This document shows positions 12,408 through 23,660 of a DNA stretch of 64,000 bases, piece by piece. The position numbers were made by a program, and so were the translations under genes. This DNA comes from Hericium rajendrae (lineage: Eukaryota > Basidiomycota > Agaricomycetes > Russulales > Hericiaceae), in NCBI GenBank assembly GCA_033439255.1, contig CM065882.1:2418001-2482000 (forward strand), written 5' to 3'. The notes under the pieces were generated by a model that was given only the letters and a program-made list of their open reading frames with translations, did no database searches and was not told the origin of the DNA. Every line of letters starts with the position of its first letter. Within the stretch, counting starts at the first letter, position 1.

Positions 12408-13508
12408 CTATGACGACGGTGACGCTGCGGCGACAGGACGATCCTCTGCCTTCGGCGCGTGTTCGTAGTCGCCGAAGCCCTGTGATGCCTGCACCACGTC
12501 TTCCGGAGCATCGGGCTCAAGATGTCCTTGAGCATTCCGTCGAGCACTGCGATGATGGCAGGATAAGCAATGATCTGATGTCGCAAAGATTGCTTGAAAC
12601 ATACCGGAAGAAGGTGTAGGACAGCACAACGTCGTCCAGGTTCCGGCATGCGGGGTCGTCGAGCATATCCTTATCAATGAAAAAGAGCAAAGGCATGTCA
12701 ACTTCCTCTCCGGCAAGCAACTTCTGTTCTTCAAAACAGAAGCATTCTACTTTGGCAAAGTACGGTGCAATCTGCGAAGACTTAGCATTGCATCATCCAG
12801 AATGCAAGGCATGACGATCATAACGCACCCGATCTGGAGTAACATTATACGTAGCAATGCCGATGATGTCGTTTGTCGAGTTGTTCTTGGCTTTGTAGAA
12901 CGCGAGACTGGTCTCCCCAGGTAGCACAGAGATAATTTTTTGTTGCGGTGTGAACTCCCAAGGAAGTTGGTCTGACCGATCAGCATTAAAATGTACTTTG
13001 ATACGTTTTGCGTTTTCGACGGGTACGAGCCGCTCAGGCTCGAACTTCCCCGTCCCGACGACTGGCGTTCCAGCGAACCCTGTCGCAGCGCAGAACATGC
13101 GGTAGAGTGGAACAGCGGCGTATGTCAGACCCACTGCAAACACAATCTAGATTGAATACGATGGGCAATGGTGAAGCACTGAAAGACGAAAACGACAAGA
13201 ACGCACCACTGCCGAGCCATACATGAACATGGTACGATTCCTCTGCTTGTAGACGTCGCGCGCTAACATTGTACGAGGGCGCGGCCGTGAACCATTCGGT
13301 ATAGAAGTCTCACTAGACATGAACCTGGAATATGAAGGTTGCCTTGATGTCCAACCATTTCGTCGTAATGAGGGGCCCGGTCCAAGGAAGCTCAACGTCC
13401 GGTGGTGACATATCTATCAGACAGCTAAATACACACACGAAGAGGTTATTGGGTCATGCTCACTGGTGGACGTAGCGGTACTTGGAAAAGCCGTCGGATA
13501 CTGGCCAT
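12408..13508 (-). CDS. COX11: Cytochrome c oxidase assembly protein COX11
   Basis: COX11 is an inner-membrane copper chaperone that delivers Cu(I) to the CuB site of cytochrome oxidase subunit 1. Five exons (13508-13464, 13413-13207, 13146-12829, 12771-12605, 12546-12408) give 291 residues with no frame break. The N terminus is Arg-rich (MASIRRLFQVPLRPP) like a mitochondrial presequence. One membrane helix follows KQRNRTMFMYGSA, then the family block AVPLYRMFCAATGFAGTP. The copper motif is CFCFEEQ, close to the intermembrane-space domain ending DDVVLSYTFF. The C-terminal extension after TFF is acidic and unremarkable. All four introns are GT-AG, 50-61 nt, and each restores conserved sequence. 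Confidence 0.95.
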
Positions 13509-14092
13509 GTTGTGAAACTGGAATAACGAGAACACGACGAACGCGCCATCCTAGGCGACGACACTTGCTGCTGACGAGATTGAGCATGATAAGCAGCACG
13601 TGCGTAATGATCGAGATCTGTCGCGTCGTCGCGTCGCGATTTTGCCTCGGTCATCGAGCCAGCAGGCGCGTTCTCAGGTATACTTAGCTGAGGGAAGCTC
13701 AGAAGCACGTTTCAATGCCTTCATAGACATCATCTTACCAGATATGTATTCACGATGACCTATCTTACACCTCGTTCAAGTATAAAAGCCACGATACTCA
13801 CGAAGACAGGCGGGCTGGAATGCCACTGTCGAAATACAGACTGAGAGCGAACCGGTCACAAGCAGGAAAGGAAATTTTGTCGTGTGAGGCCCAGGTATGG
13901 ACCGGATATCGTGGATATGGGATTGTTTTACAAATGAACTGTAAATGAAATTTAAGTATACTATCGACTGAACCTTCTTACATTCCTATTCAAAAATCTC
14001 ATGGTGTCCTTCGAGTTGCAGTCAGTCTGCGAGCCTCAGGGAATGACGATACGATAATGTTGTGACATTCATATGATACACATAGTATTGAT
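13509..14092. other. Intergenic, COX11 promoter and NmrA-like 3' flank
   Basis: AT-rich, with no supportable gene. Short open frames here lack an ATG in context or any motif. Confidence 0.4.
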
Positions 14093-15318
14093 CTACAGAG
14101 AGGAGGCAGACCCCATGTCCCTCTTGATCACGTCCGGGCTCCACTCCTCGCCCTTCTTCAACAGGCTCCTGTTGACAGTCGCGTCGTATTTAACCTCCTC
14201 ATCCACTGCTCCACGCTACGGGTGTGCGGATTGATGCTCCTAATCCACTCCATGTCCCGCTTACAGATGTCATCGCGGAACATGGACCACCAGCCCGAAA
14301 AGTTCTTCTTCCACGTCGTGGAGCCGATGCCTTGGTTCGCAACCGGCCGGTCTGTGTTGCGCATGTGCGCGAACCACTCGTCGAGGGTCTCTGACTTGAA
14401 AACGGCCTTGTGGCCCGTCGCCTTCGTGAAAGCGGAGACGAGGTAAGGCCAGTCGACCATGTCGCTCGCGATCTCGAGGTCCTTGGCGGACGTCTCGGCG
14501 CGGTGGTCGAACGTCCAGCGTGCCCAGAAGCCGAGGTCGCTGAGCGCGATCATGGGGACATGGCCGTTGCCAATGGGCGCGGCGAAGACGTATGCCCCGT
14601 CCTTACGTTGCCCCAGCGGCGCGAACATGATCTGCAGACGAGGTCAATAGAAGCAATTGTGATATGAACGGAAAATCTGACGAAAGATAGCATGTCCATG
14701 TAAGGCCCAGTAGTGACCACGCTCCAGGACATGTCCGTATCGCTGACTACCGAGGACTGTTGTTTCATCCATTCGGCGATGCGGCCCTTACCGTCGTAGT
14801 GCTCGCACCGGTAAATCTGATTATAGCCACCTTTCTAGAGAACAGATGACGCATGAGCAGAATATGAACAGGAGCAAAACGGGAACTAACCTTCAGGCCA
14901 TAATCAAGGTTGCTCCATACATAGTGCCTAATGCCAGCCTGCTTTGCCAGCTCGAAGATCCTCAAACCGGCGTAGGACTCTTTCACCTCTCCGACGGTGA
15001 AACCATCCACGTTGATCCATGCACCATAGACACCCTGCAGAGCAGCTTCAACGGACGCGAGGTCATCGGTGTTCCCTTCGATGAAAGATTGCGTTAGCAC
15101 AGATGTTCGCCGGCGTGCCGTGCGGTTAGCTCACCCTGAACGAGTTCAACACCCTTGGCCTGCAGAGACTTGGCGCGGTGGCCATTAGGGTCACGGGTAA
15201 GTGCCCGAACAGAGTACGGCGAGGGCGTTCCGTCGCCGGAAGGGGACAGCAAGGCATCAACGACAGCGAGGCCCTGCGCGCCGGTAGCACCGAGAACTAA
15301 AATCAGTTTCTTGGACAT
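14093..15318 (-). CDS. NmrA-like family NAD(P)-binding protein
   Basis: This is an atypical short-chain dehydrogenase of the NmrA/HSCARG type, with a Rossmann fold that binds NAD(P) and often acts as a redox sensor or reductase. The glycine motif LVLGATGAQG is at the N terminus. ELVQG then NTDDLASVEAAL (joined across a 58-nt intron) and the block RHYVWSNLDYGLK follow, then a family-typical GRIAEWMK and a PMIALSDLGFW segment. The ATG at 15318 is the only sensible start. The C terminus breaks near 14195: one added base after SVEQWM opens a conserved-looking tail ending at the TAG at 14093-14095; without it the protein stops at 14158. A minus-strand TATATAA box lies about 70 bases upstream. Substrate and partner are unknown. 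Confidence 0.85.
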
Positions 15319-15385
15319 GGGTGTTGTCTGACGAGTGGTAAGAGTATATGGGCCACAGAGAATACATTACGTCGTTTGTGCACCC

Positions 15386-15392
15386 TTATATA
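15386..15392 (-). promoter_or_regulatory. TATA box of the NmrA-like gene
   Basis: TATATAA on the minus strand, about 68 bases upstream of the start codon at 15318. The spacing suits a fungal core promoter with a short leader. Confidence 0.45.
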
Positions 15393-17193
15393 CCAGCTTG
15401 CTTCATAAACGCCGCCTCGGACATGGGTTGGGGAACTTCATGCAGATGATGGTGGCAGCCGTGCGGAACCAGAGTGCCCGGTTCGCCCTGCTGACAAGTC
15501 TCGTCCGAAAGGCAGCCGAGGCCGAGCCTCGCGATAACATTGACAGAGTGAGTAATTCTAATTCCGATACATGCTCTACGTACTGGGGGCTGAAAGCGTT
15601 CTGGCTTGGTCGGTTCGTGGCATGGCTTCCCTGTGACAAGTTCTTCTATGATACGACCTAGATAAGATGTTTCTGGACATAACAACGTCAAGTCGAAGCT
15701 CAAACGGCGGCCGTGTTAGTCGATCGATCTCTTGCGAGAGTGTTCGAGCGAAAACGTGCAGCACGATATACCTTTTGAAACGTTCGAGAGGGAGATCATC
15801 TAGAGACCGGCATTCAAAATGTGCATGACGAAAGCGTGAGTTACCGACGTCTTTCCATGAGTCGCCGGACAGAATGCCGGATCGGCCTCTTGTTCATTCG
15901 AATCATTGCAGTTCTCACTCGTTCCCACTCGTTCCCACCAGCTCCCACCTGTTCCCACCTTATGTCGACGTCTTCGACATATTCAGCTTCTCGGCGACAG
16001 TCAGGACCCTTTCGATGGATTTGAGAATGGGTACTTGATGATAGTGGCACCAAAACCTCTTTGTCATTGTAGCTGATCCTGGAAGACAGTGCAAATGGCG
16101 ACCGAACTCTCGCTTACGACATGCTAAACAACCCATGGATCTCCTCCGAGAACGCAGAATGCCAAGGACACAGATCTAGCGCATGCGGCAGTGTAGCTGC
16201 TCAGTCTGCAAGATTCTGACCGTGTTAAGGAATAGGCCTTCTACGCGTTGGCGTCGACCATTTCTCTCATCCGATCCTCCACCGAGCGCGGGCTAGGATA
16301 TATGGCTCAAATGTACCCACGCCCATCTTGATGATTATACGGTCGCACATGGTCTATCAAGTAGACTTCCATCTGTATGACATCGATTTGATTCCATCAT
16401 GCGCGATGAGAGGTCCAAACTTCAGGGCTTCAGGTACGAGAACTATTCGTCTCCTGCATTACCAACATGGAGTCGGGATTGTCTCAAGTTTTGCCCGAAG
16501 GGTCTCGAGCTTGTCGCAGATCCAGTCAGACCAGATATCATGGACTATGATATCACTATGGCAAGGGACGTGCATGATAAATGACATGGCGACTTTTGCC
16601 TCGGGCAGCGGCCATGCCCTGGCATGTTTGACGAGGAGCGCTCTTTGCAAGGTATCGGAAAGATATTTGGTATGACTTTAAAATCTTTGGACTTCATAAA
16701 GTTGCTCTGCGGAATTCTTTATGTGAAAATGAGACGAATAAATAGCCCTTATTTAGCACACTTCAAAATATAGTATCGCCGAGCTACGCGAGCGTCAATG
16801 TTATTGTGGACATAGCTATAATACAACCACAACTTGTTAAATTGAGCGCGATTGCATGGAGAGCGGTCTGCAGCTCTGCGATCTGGTTGTGCTGAAACTA
16901 GTTGTCAAAGAGGTCTACTTAGTAGAGGCCCATATGTGGCCAGCTAGTGGAGCTCTGATCTTAGAGTCGAACGGCCCTGGTAGGAATATCACGCGTGTTC
17001 GGCTTTCCACCATCACCGCAACCGGGCAACACAAGTATTGTCACCAACAACACTTCGAAGTGACCATGCTTGTGCCCCGAACATCTCTCCTACGACCCCG
17101 AGGCCTTTGTTCTTAAATAAAGCCAGGCAGACAAGCCAGATCCCCAACCTCCACCAAGTCGCAGACTGTTGTCGCTTTCACACGTAGACGCCA
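15393..17193. other. 1.8-kb stretch without a supportable gene
   Basis: Overlapping open frames occur on both strands (15390-15760 and 16330-16680), but none has a domain I recognise or introns that extend it. At 15916-15959 a 10-bp unit of the type CACTCGTTCC is repeated about four times. Decayed gene remnants or a long untranslated region are possible. I cannot assign a function. Confidence 0.4.
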
Positions 17194-18381
17194 ATGACGT
17201 CCGAGGCGTTTTCCGTCGCGTCTCGTGTCCAATACTCAGAAGCTCGAGGACCTGTGCATGTATATACAGGCGAAGCGCATCCTCGATGGACTGTAAATGC
17301 GTAAGTAGTTGTGCCGATCTGGATGCTGCGCCAGACTGACACTTTAACCTATCGACAGAGTCCCTCACGGCGGCAAGTGATCCCTTTCGTCGTCTCTTCG
17401 TCGCGTCATTAACATTTCCTTGCTCCAGGCTACGTGCTTGCACTCATTGTTGGAGCTTGCGTTCAATTCCAGGCCTCGTCCTCCCAGCCTGACCCCCTCC
17501 ACTTGACTGCGTATTACCTCCGCACGACTTCAGTTGGCCCGTTCGAGGTGCACATACGGAGCGTTCGAACAGGGAAGACACTATCAAATCTCACTGCGGA
17601 TCTCGTGCAGAACGTACGTAGTTTCACCTGTCAAGCTCTTAATGATTATTGACATTGTTATAATATTGTTTTTTAGGGAGAGACGAAAGTCACGACTCAA
17701 TTTGTGTTTGGAAATTTATCTCCGGACGCAGCCTCTGCCTCCTCAATTCCAATGACACTTGTACCCCCTTCTCCGCTTGCTCGCCGAACGCCATTCACCA
17801 CCCATCCAGGGCCATGCTTGGGCATACGTCCAGGATCGCGCCTCCGATTCTGTTCTTATCTTACATCAGCCCCCGATCCGACCATTCGTGCGCGGCACAA
17901 CCGACAGAGGGACGCCGGCGATGGTGTCGGCGGCGTAGAGCACGGGCTCTGGTACTCGTTCACCGACCCCGCAGACACCCTGACGCCCGCCGCCCTCGCG
18001 TTCTTCGCAGACCTGTTCGTCAATACCTTGCCGGCGTCCATCCATCCCGACTTGGGGAAGTGCTGGTTCCCCACCGTCGTGCTCTCCATCGATTTCAAGT
18101 CTCCGCTGCCGCGCGACCTGCATGCACAGAATCGGATTTCCAAACGAACCGTAGGGGTGATGTCGGCGAGCAGGTTCATGAATGAGCCGTTGGGTAGACA
18201 CGACATCACGGTTGAGGTTTGGACGGCTCCGTCGGATATAGGCGATGGTCAGGAGATGAGGGAGGGTTGGCGTGATGAGCAGCGATGTCTACTTGTCGCA
18301 CATCAAATGGCACTAACGATGCCAATGGAGGTTAATTTGAGGCAAGCGACGAAGGGAAAGGACACGAAGAGTAGGCTATGA
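17194..18381 (+). CDS. Thioesterase-like superfamily protein (acyl-CoA thioesterase, double hotdog)
   Basis: This fungal member of the thioesterase-like superfamily (TesB/4HBT_3 type) is predicted to hydrolyse acyl-CoA thioesters. Four exons (17194-17300, 17359-17372, 17429-17613, 17677-18381) total 1011 nt and give 336 residues with no frame error. The first hotdog carries VPHGGYVLALIVGACVQFQ, then DPLHLTAYYLRTTSVGPFEV and NLTADLVQNG. The second includes ADTLTPAALAFFADLFVN, WFPTVVLSIDFKSPLP and SASRFMNEPLGRHD, then VEVWTAP. The second exon is only 14 nt, and the intron after it uses a GC donor; both are needed to read the conserved VPHGGY block. Start ATG at 17194 gives MTSEAFSV. Length and motifs fit the family; the substrate is unknown. 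Confidence 0.85.
17373..17428 (+). other. GC-AG intron after a 14-nt microexon
   Basis: The donor is GCAAGT (17373-17378) and the acceptor is CTCCAG ending at 17428; the branch-like CATTAAC sits before the acceptor. The preceding exon is 17359-17372. Splicing rebuilds PHGGYVLAL exactly, and no GT donor in the area does so. Confidence 0.8.
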
Positions 18382-18690
18382 AGCAGAATCTTAATTGACT
18401 TGCTACGGTTTAATAGATGCTCGCAATTTGACAATACTTATCTATCCCTGACGGAATGTTACAGCATACATAGCAACTCAGCTACTAGACTACAGAATGT
18501 TGCGTGCGACATTGCAATGTCACATTGCATTCCTTAGCCGGAACCCGCGCCTTGTACGTTCTGTCGCAGTTCTCATTGAAGCGAGCAGTTCCGCCTAATC
18601 GCAGCCAGTGAGGCATTTGCCACGAGCATTATAGATATACTATAAATACATGATGACCCCAAGAAAAATTGTAGTTCACGGTCGAACGAT
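18382..18690. other. Short convergent intergenic gap
   Basis: 3' flanks of the thioesterase and the FAD oxidase. Nothing else is seen. Confidence 0.4.
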
Positions 18691-21218
18691 TCAGATGTAG
18701 CATCGGAAGCGCGACGAATTCGGGTTCCATCCAACTAAGATGGGACCTTCGTGAACACATCGGTGGATAATAACATATACGACGGCGGCGCTCACCACAA
18801 TGCCAGCAATCCAACAGTTGATCCGGATCACTGAATGCAGATGTGAATACACTATTCCTGCAGGCAGATAGAGAATGCAAGACGTACTACTTTCTCTTGA
18901 TGGACAAGAGCCTTTGATAGTTGGTGCCCCAGAATGAAACTGTACAATCCGATGATCAATGGACGCTCATCAAGGAATTCAGCCAGCCATACCTTCGTGA
19001 TTCGGCTCATATACGTCCGCCTCGTTCTTTAGAACAAGAGTCATTAGATACATGCACCTTTTCTGTCAACAAAACAAACCTGGTATGCAGCATCCGGCGT
19101 AATTCTTCGAATGAAGTCTATTGCGCTACTGGCAGAGCTGTACTGTTGCTTTCTGAGCGATAACGTCGAATTCCACCCCCAGGAGCCAACCACGGTGACG
19201 TGGAATATCGTGTCTCGCCATCCTCAGTAACACTGGTGCTTCCATCTCCGAGGAACGAGGAAGGTGCAGTGGCCAAGAGACGCAGACCAGGCGCAAGAGC
19301 ATACGCATCCATGATCGCAGCGAGCAACTCCGCGCGCGACGACTCAGTGGCGAAATTATCCCGCGGCACCAAACGTGAGGCAATTGCCAGTGGAGCACCG
19401 GATTGCTGACGATCGATAGTGCATCAGAATAAGGACATGCCTGTCACGACAGCTGAGGACGCACCGCTGCATTTGCAAACGCGAATGTGTTAAAGAACGC
19501 GCCGTAGGATGGGAACTCGAGCACAAGCACCTGAGCCCCTGGCACGTCGTCGGCGACCAGCTTCTTGCCGAACTGGATGAGCGGCGCCATTGACGCGTTT
19601 GACTGGGCCTGCGTCAGCGCTGGGTTGGCGTAGATTACGTTGGTGTCAGTGACGGAACCGCCCCAACCATCGTTCGCCCATTGGACGGCGTTGTCCAGTA
19701 GGAGTGCGAAGAAAGACCGCGTGATATCGGTTGTCGTGCTCGTCCAGAGGATTGCCACCACTTGCACGGTCACCCGGGAGATGCAAGGGTCGTACTTTCA
19801 AGACGACACCAAATGTTCCACCTCCACCTGCAGGTATAAATTTATTCTGGTGGCCCTAGATGCTCGCGGGAAGCAATCCGTACCTCCCGAAGAGCATAAA
19901 ATAGATCTTGGTGTTGACAAGCGTTCGCGACACGATACTTACCATCAGGGGTAACGACGTGGAATTGAAGCTGTTCGCCGATGATGAGCCGACCATAACA
20001 CAGAAGGTTAAAAATATCTTACGACTCGGTCGACACCCATACCCATTGTGTTTGTCAGGAGACCGTGTCCACCGCCCTATCAAATCCCATTGGGTCAAAT
20101 CATTGAGCCAGCGGTGGCTCATTCACGAACCTGTAGCCATCCACCCGAGATGCCTACGCCTGGATCATTGCCTGTTACATTTCAGAAAAGCTAGAATATC
20201 CGAGTCAGTGTTGTAGCTAAACTCACCTCCTGCAATCGTAATGTTGTTTGCGTCGGCAAAGTCATATGCCTCGGCATCCTGAATCCCTGCCTAAGGAAGA
20301 TAATGATTCATAACTAAAATCTCAATGGAGCATCACTGTACACGCACGCCCACGGTCAGCCCCGGCTGCGCTTTGTCGCATCCATCAGGAATGAACAACG
20401 GACTGTACGAAATCTTCAATGAACGGCATCGGTGTCAATGCAAGGCATCGATTACGAGGTCTCGTACGAACATTCTTCAAATTGTGTGTCTATTTCCCAC
20501 CAGATATTAACTCGGCACTCCGTGTCATGTGCACGAAAAACTCACCCACAGCGCCAATGATCCCGGTGCACTGCTCCTGCCTTCATAGTCATGCTATGCA
20601 GACCAGACAGCCGTCAGAATTCTGATAGCACGACTCTCCCAATGGGGAAGTCTTACACCCGTGTTTTTCACAACAAGAGGCATCCTGGTATTCCTGGAGA
20701 ACGCGAACGCAGCTTTGACATCACTGGACTTCCGGACATCAATCTGCCGGAGTCCATTTCATCTCAGCAAAGCAAAAGCAAAAAAGAGAAGTTCGAGTAC
20801 GCACGTAGTGGACGGAATGCTCCCAAGCTGGCATTCACTCGGAGGGAGCGTCGGGCGGATATCTGTGGTATTTTTGTTGTCCAGTAGGCATTGGGCTCCC
20901 GTCGACTGACATGTCTCCCAGTTTGGATTTACGTACGACCCAAAAAATGCCGTCCGGTAGCCTAACCCAATCACACGTTGTCAGCGACTTCGCCAGCCAT
21001 TGTCCGATACACTTACTGCTGTTGGTGTACCCTTTCACTAGGGCCTGACAGTCTGCAGAGTCGAACTCCTTGAAGCAGGGCTCTGAGATGGGTGTGCCTT
21101 TATAGAGCCGGCCTTCGACCTGCATGCTGAGCTCCTGCCACATAGCAGATGACGGCAACGCGTGAGCAATCGAAAGCCATTTCACCAGAAGAAGCCAAGG
21201 GAACGATGGTTGAACCAT
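18691..21218 (-). CDS. Secreted FAD-linked oxidoreductase (BBE/VAO type)
   Basis: This is a flavoprotein oxidase of the berberine-bridge/VAO family, predicted secreted. ATG at 21218 starts a hydrophobic signal peptide (PWLLLVKWLSIAHAL). Then come VEGRLYKGTPISEPCF, the FAD-binding block with the covalent His in NTGHDYEGRSSAPGSLAL, LFIPDGCDKAQPGLTVG, YDFADANNITIAGG and LQGGGHGLLTNTMGMGVD. Next are VVTPDGKYRVANACQ and DLFYALRGGGGGTFGVV, and finally the BBE tail WGTNYQRLL, LLDCWHCVGW and SSRFRCYI (stop at 18691-18693). About ten introns are placed by splice signals and conserved joins. The frame needs four added bases near 19218, 19774, 19799 and 19889, all in short runs. The usual second flavin-linking Cys is Asp here (GGNDPGVG). 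The substrate is unknown. Confidence 0.85.
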
Positions 21219-22040
21219 GCTGAACAAGCCCGAAGGTTGCGATAAGAAGTCGAGACTCGTCACCCGAACTGCTTTTATACTGGAAGTCCACTGAGATACT
21301 GGCCTGAAATCGAAAAGATGCATGATTTGGGACACACCCCCATCTGGACCTCAGTGCAGGTACGTTGATCTGCGCATCACATGCCTCGAGACCTAACGCC
21401 AGGGAGATCATGATGGCGTAGCGCTAGTCATCGGACGTATCAAGCAGACAGGGTAGCAAACCCCGAATCTGCGGAAGTTCGAGATTCTGTTGGAAAAACA
21501 AAAGAGTGCTCGACCAGTGATTCAGTTGCCGTAAGCGGAGAACTTCATCAGGGCCGTGGCCCAGGACGTGCTTAGACTCGGAATGACAACGAAGACAAGT
21601 TTGAATTGTCGATGTGCACCAAGAAGGCTGTCATTATCGGTGGCCGAGCTACCAGCAGGAACGCGATAGGCTGGTTCCGACGTGTGCTCCACGAACGCCA
21701 AGATTCAGGAACCTATCCGTCTAGTCAAGTACGATCGACGGCATGAAGCGTGCAGGGACTGCGGTGACAGGTCGATGAGCCGAGGGCTGTGAGGGAAAGT
21801 TCAGGTGGGCACGGCGAATGACCTCCCTATACCCAACCCATGGACGACCTATACCATGCGCTCCCACCAGGCATCGTCCGGGTGAGCAAACAGCTGCAGA
21901 TGTCGATGATGGTTGGAAGACGTGTGCACTAGACCCACTTATCAAGCGCCTGCCCGGATCTTTCGCGAAAATTTGATGCTAGCTTACCCAAACCGGGATT
22001 CCATGACTCCTGGAGGCTTGTAAAAGCAAGAAAAAAATGA
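21219..22040. other. Intergenic, oxidase promoter and tRNA 3' flank
   Basis: No gene is supported. A T7 run on the minus strand just beyond the tRNA (about 22031-22037) is a plausible RNA polymerase III terminator. Confidence 0.4.
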
Positions 22041-22136
22041 TGGACTCATAGGGGATTGAACCCTAGACCTCGCGCAACTGTGATTACGTAATTCCCGGGC
22101 TGCAAAGCGCGCGCTCTGCCACTGAGCTATAAGCCC
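22041..22136 (-). tRNA. tRNA-Ala(TGC) with a 24-nt intron
   Basis: A cloverleaf folds on the minus strand: acceptor GGGCTTA with TGAGTCC and discriminator A; D arm GCTC/GAGC; anticodon stem CGCGC/GCGCG with loop TTTGCA; T stem TAGGG/CCCTA around TTCAATC. The anticodon TGC and the G3-T70 wobble in the acceptor stem both mark alanine. An intron of about 24 nt follows position 37, the normal place, leaving a 72-nt mature body. A T run follows the 3' end. Confidence 0.92.
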
Positions 22137-23660
22137 TTGTTAAAATGATGACTCATCACTGTAAAATGCATTTTGATCCTGGCCAAAAAATCCAGTCACT
22201 AATCAGAAATTGAGACAGAGAAAGCAGAGGAGGCGGAGGAGAAGCAAGAGGGCGGGAGAACTTCAGGAAGGGACGGCGAATTTGAACTGAAATGCGCCTT
22301 ATTGAACGCTCGATATGCAAGTTCTTCAGAGGCAATATGCGGCTTGCTCACCCAGACAAGCCAAATGTTAGCTAGCAAACGCCTGCTCATGCCTATAAGC
22401 AGGTAAGTCCAGCCTGTCGCTTGCGCCGAGACGCATCCGATTATTCTCACGATGAAAGATACCTGGCCATCCTCTGATTGTCTTCCGTGTGCATGCTGAG
22501 CTGGAGACATGAACATGAGGTGAGCTGAGATGAGCCGGAGCGACTCTCATTCGGTTCTTAAAAAGTGAATACTGATGACTAGTGAGAGTGAATTGTGAAG
22601 CGAAAGTCAACTGAAGACGGTATATCGGCTCACCAGCCTAAAAGATGATCGACTGCGCGGATACCGACGTGCGAACATGAAGGGGATGCAATGACGACAT
22701 GAGAGTTGCTCCAAACAATAAATGTTGCATTTCCCGGCCGGGTGTCTGTCAATGCGGCCGCTGCTTCCGACTCCTCGTACCGGGTATAATCTAGAGAAGC
22801 ATACTGCGGTGGAGACTTTTTGCTCCATGCACTCGAATTCGGTGAATGGGTGGATTGAACGTTATGGATTTCTATGGACTCACACATGAATCAAGAGCTT
22901 CAATGCTCAAATGCTACTGATTGCTCGTGAGAGTTGACAGCATTTCACGTCTCGATACGCGCGTACGACCTACTAACGAAGACGCAAGGCTGAAATATGA
23001 CTGGAGCGGGCCTTGCGGACTATAAGCCAGTCTATGATTGGGCGGCATTTCGATGTGCAAGACGGGAAGCAACTTGAAGCCGCGTGGTCCGCGGAAGCTA
23101 AAAGCATTGAGAATTAGAGGTCAAGAGATTTACGTGAGGGGGCTGGAAGCCTGGAATGGTGCTGGAATGGTGCTGGAATGAGTCTAGCAGGCGCTGCGCG
23201 CTTGCTCAGAATGGCAACTTTCCAGACGCGACTTTCTGAACCAGCGGCGACGACCTTTCCTTTCGCCATTTTTCGCAGTAAGGGTAATGCTACGGACAAC
23301 TACGGTGAGTCTTCGACATTATTCTCATGATTCTGCGGATGTTTCTCACAGGATTGGGTTTGATAGGTCAGTTCCATCGCCCTCCGCCGTCGCCGCACTC
23401 GATAAGCAGGTCCGCCCCGGCACTCACAGGGGTGTGGTAAATATATGCGTTCTCAAGAATACGCCCGAGGACATCTCTATTGACGTCACGGACCCGAGGA
23501 GAATGCGCAGACGTCATGAGCCTCGTTCGTGCTTTAACATGGTTTTCCCTCTGATTCAAATGCCATTTCTTCCGTTTGAATCCGCTCCTTTCCAACGAAC
23601 TTCTCTCACCACCGTCGTCGACGTTTCTGCCACTCCTGTTTGGTAGGTACATCCCCCACC
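22137..23660. other. Long upstream region of the H+-ATPase gene
   Basis: No gene is supported. An 11-bp unit CTGGAATGGTG is repeated three times, the last imperfectly, at about 23151-23182. Pyrimidine-rich sequence precedes the ATG, as is common for highly expressed fungal genes. A 1.5-kb promoter fits a strongly expressed ATPase. Confidence 0.4.

Noticed and set aside
15916-15959. 10-bp tandem repeats as a regulatory array
   Set aside because: Only about four imperfect copies with no nearby gene start; listed within the gene-poor stretch only.
16399-16650. Overlapping frames at 16.4-16.65 kb as a gene
   Set aside because: No motif, both strands open, no consistent introns.
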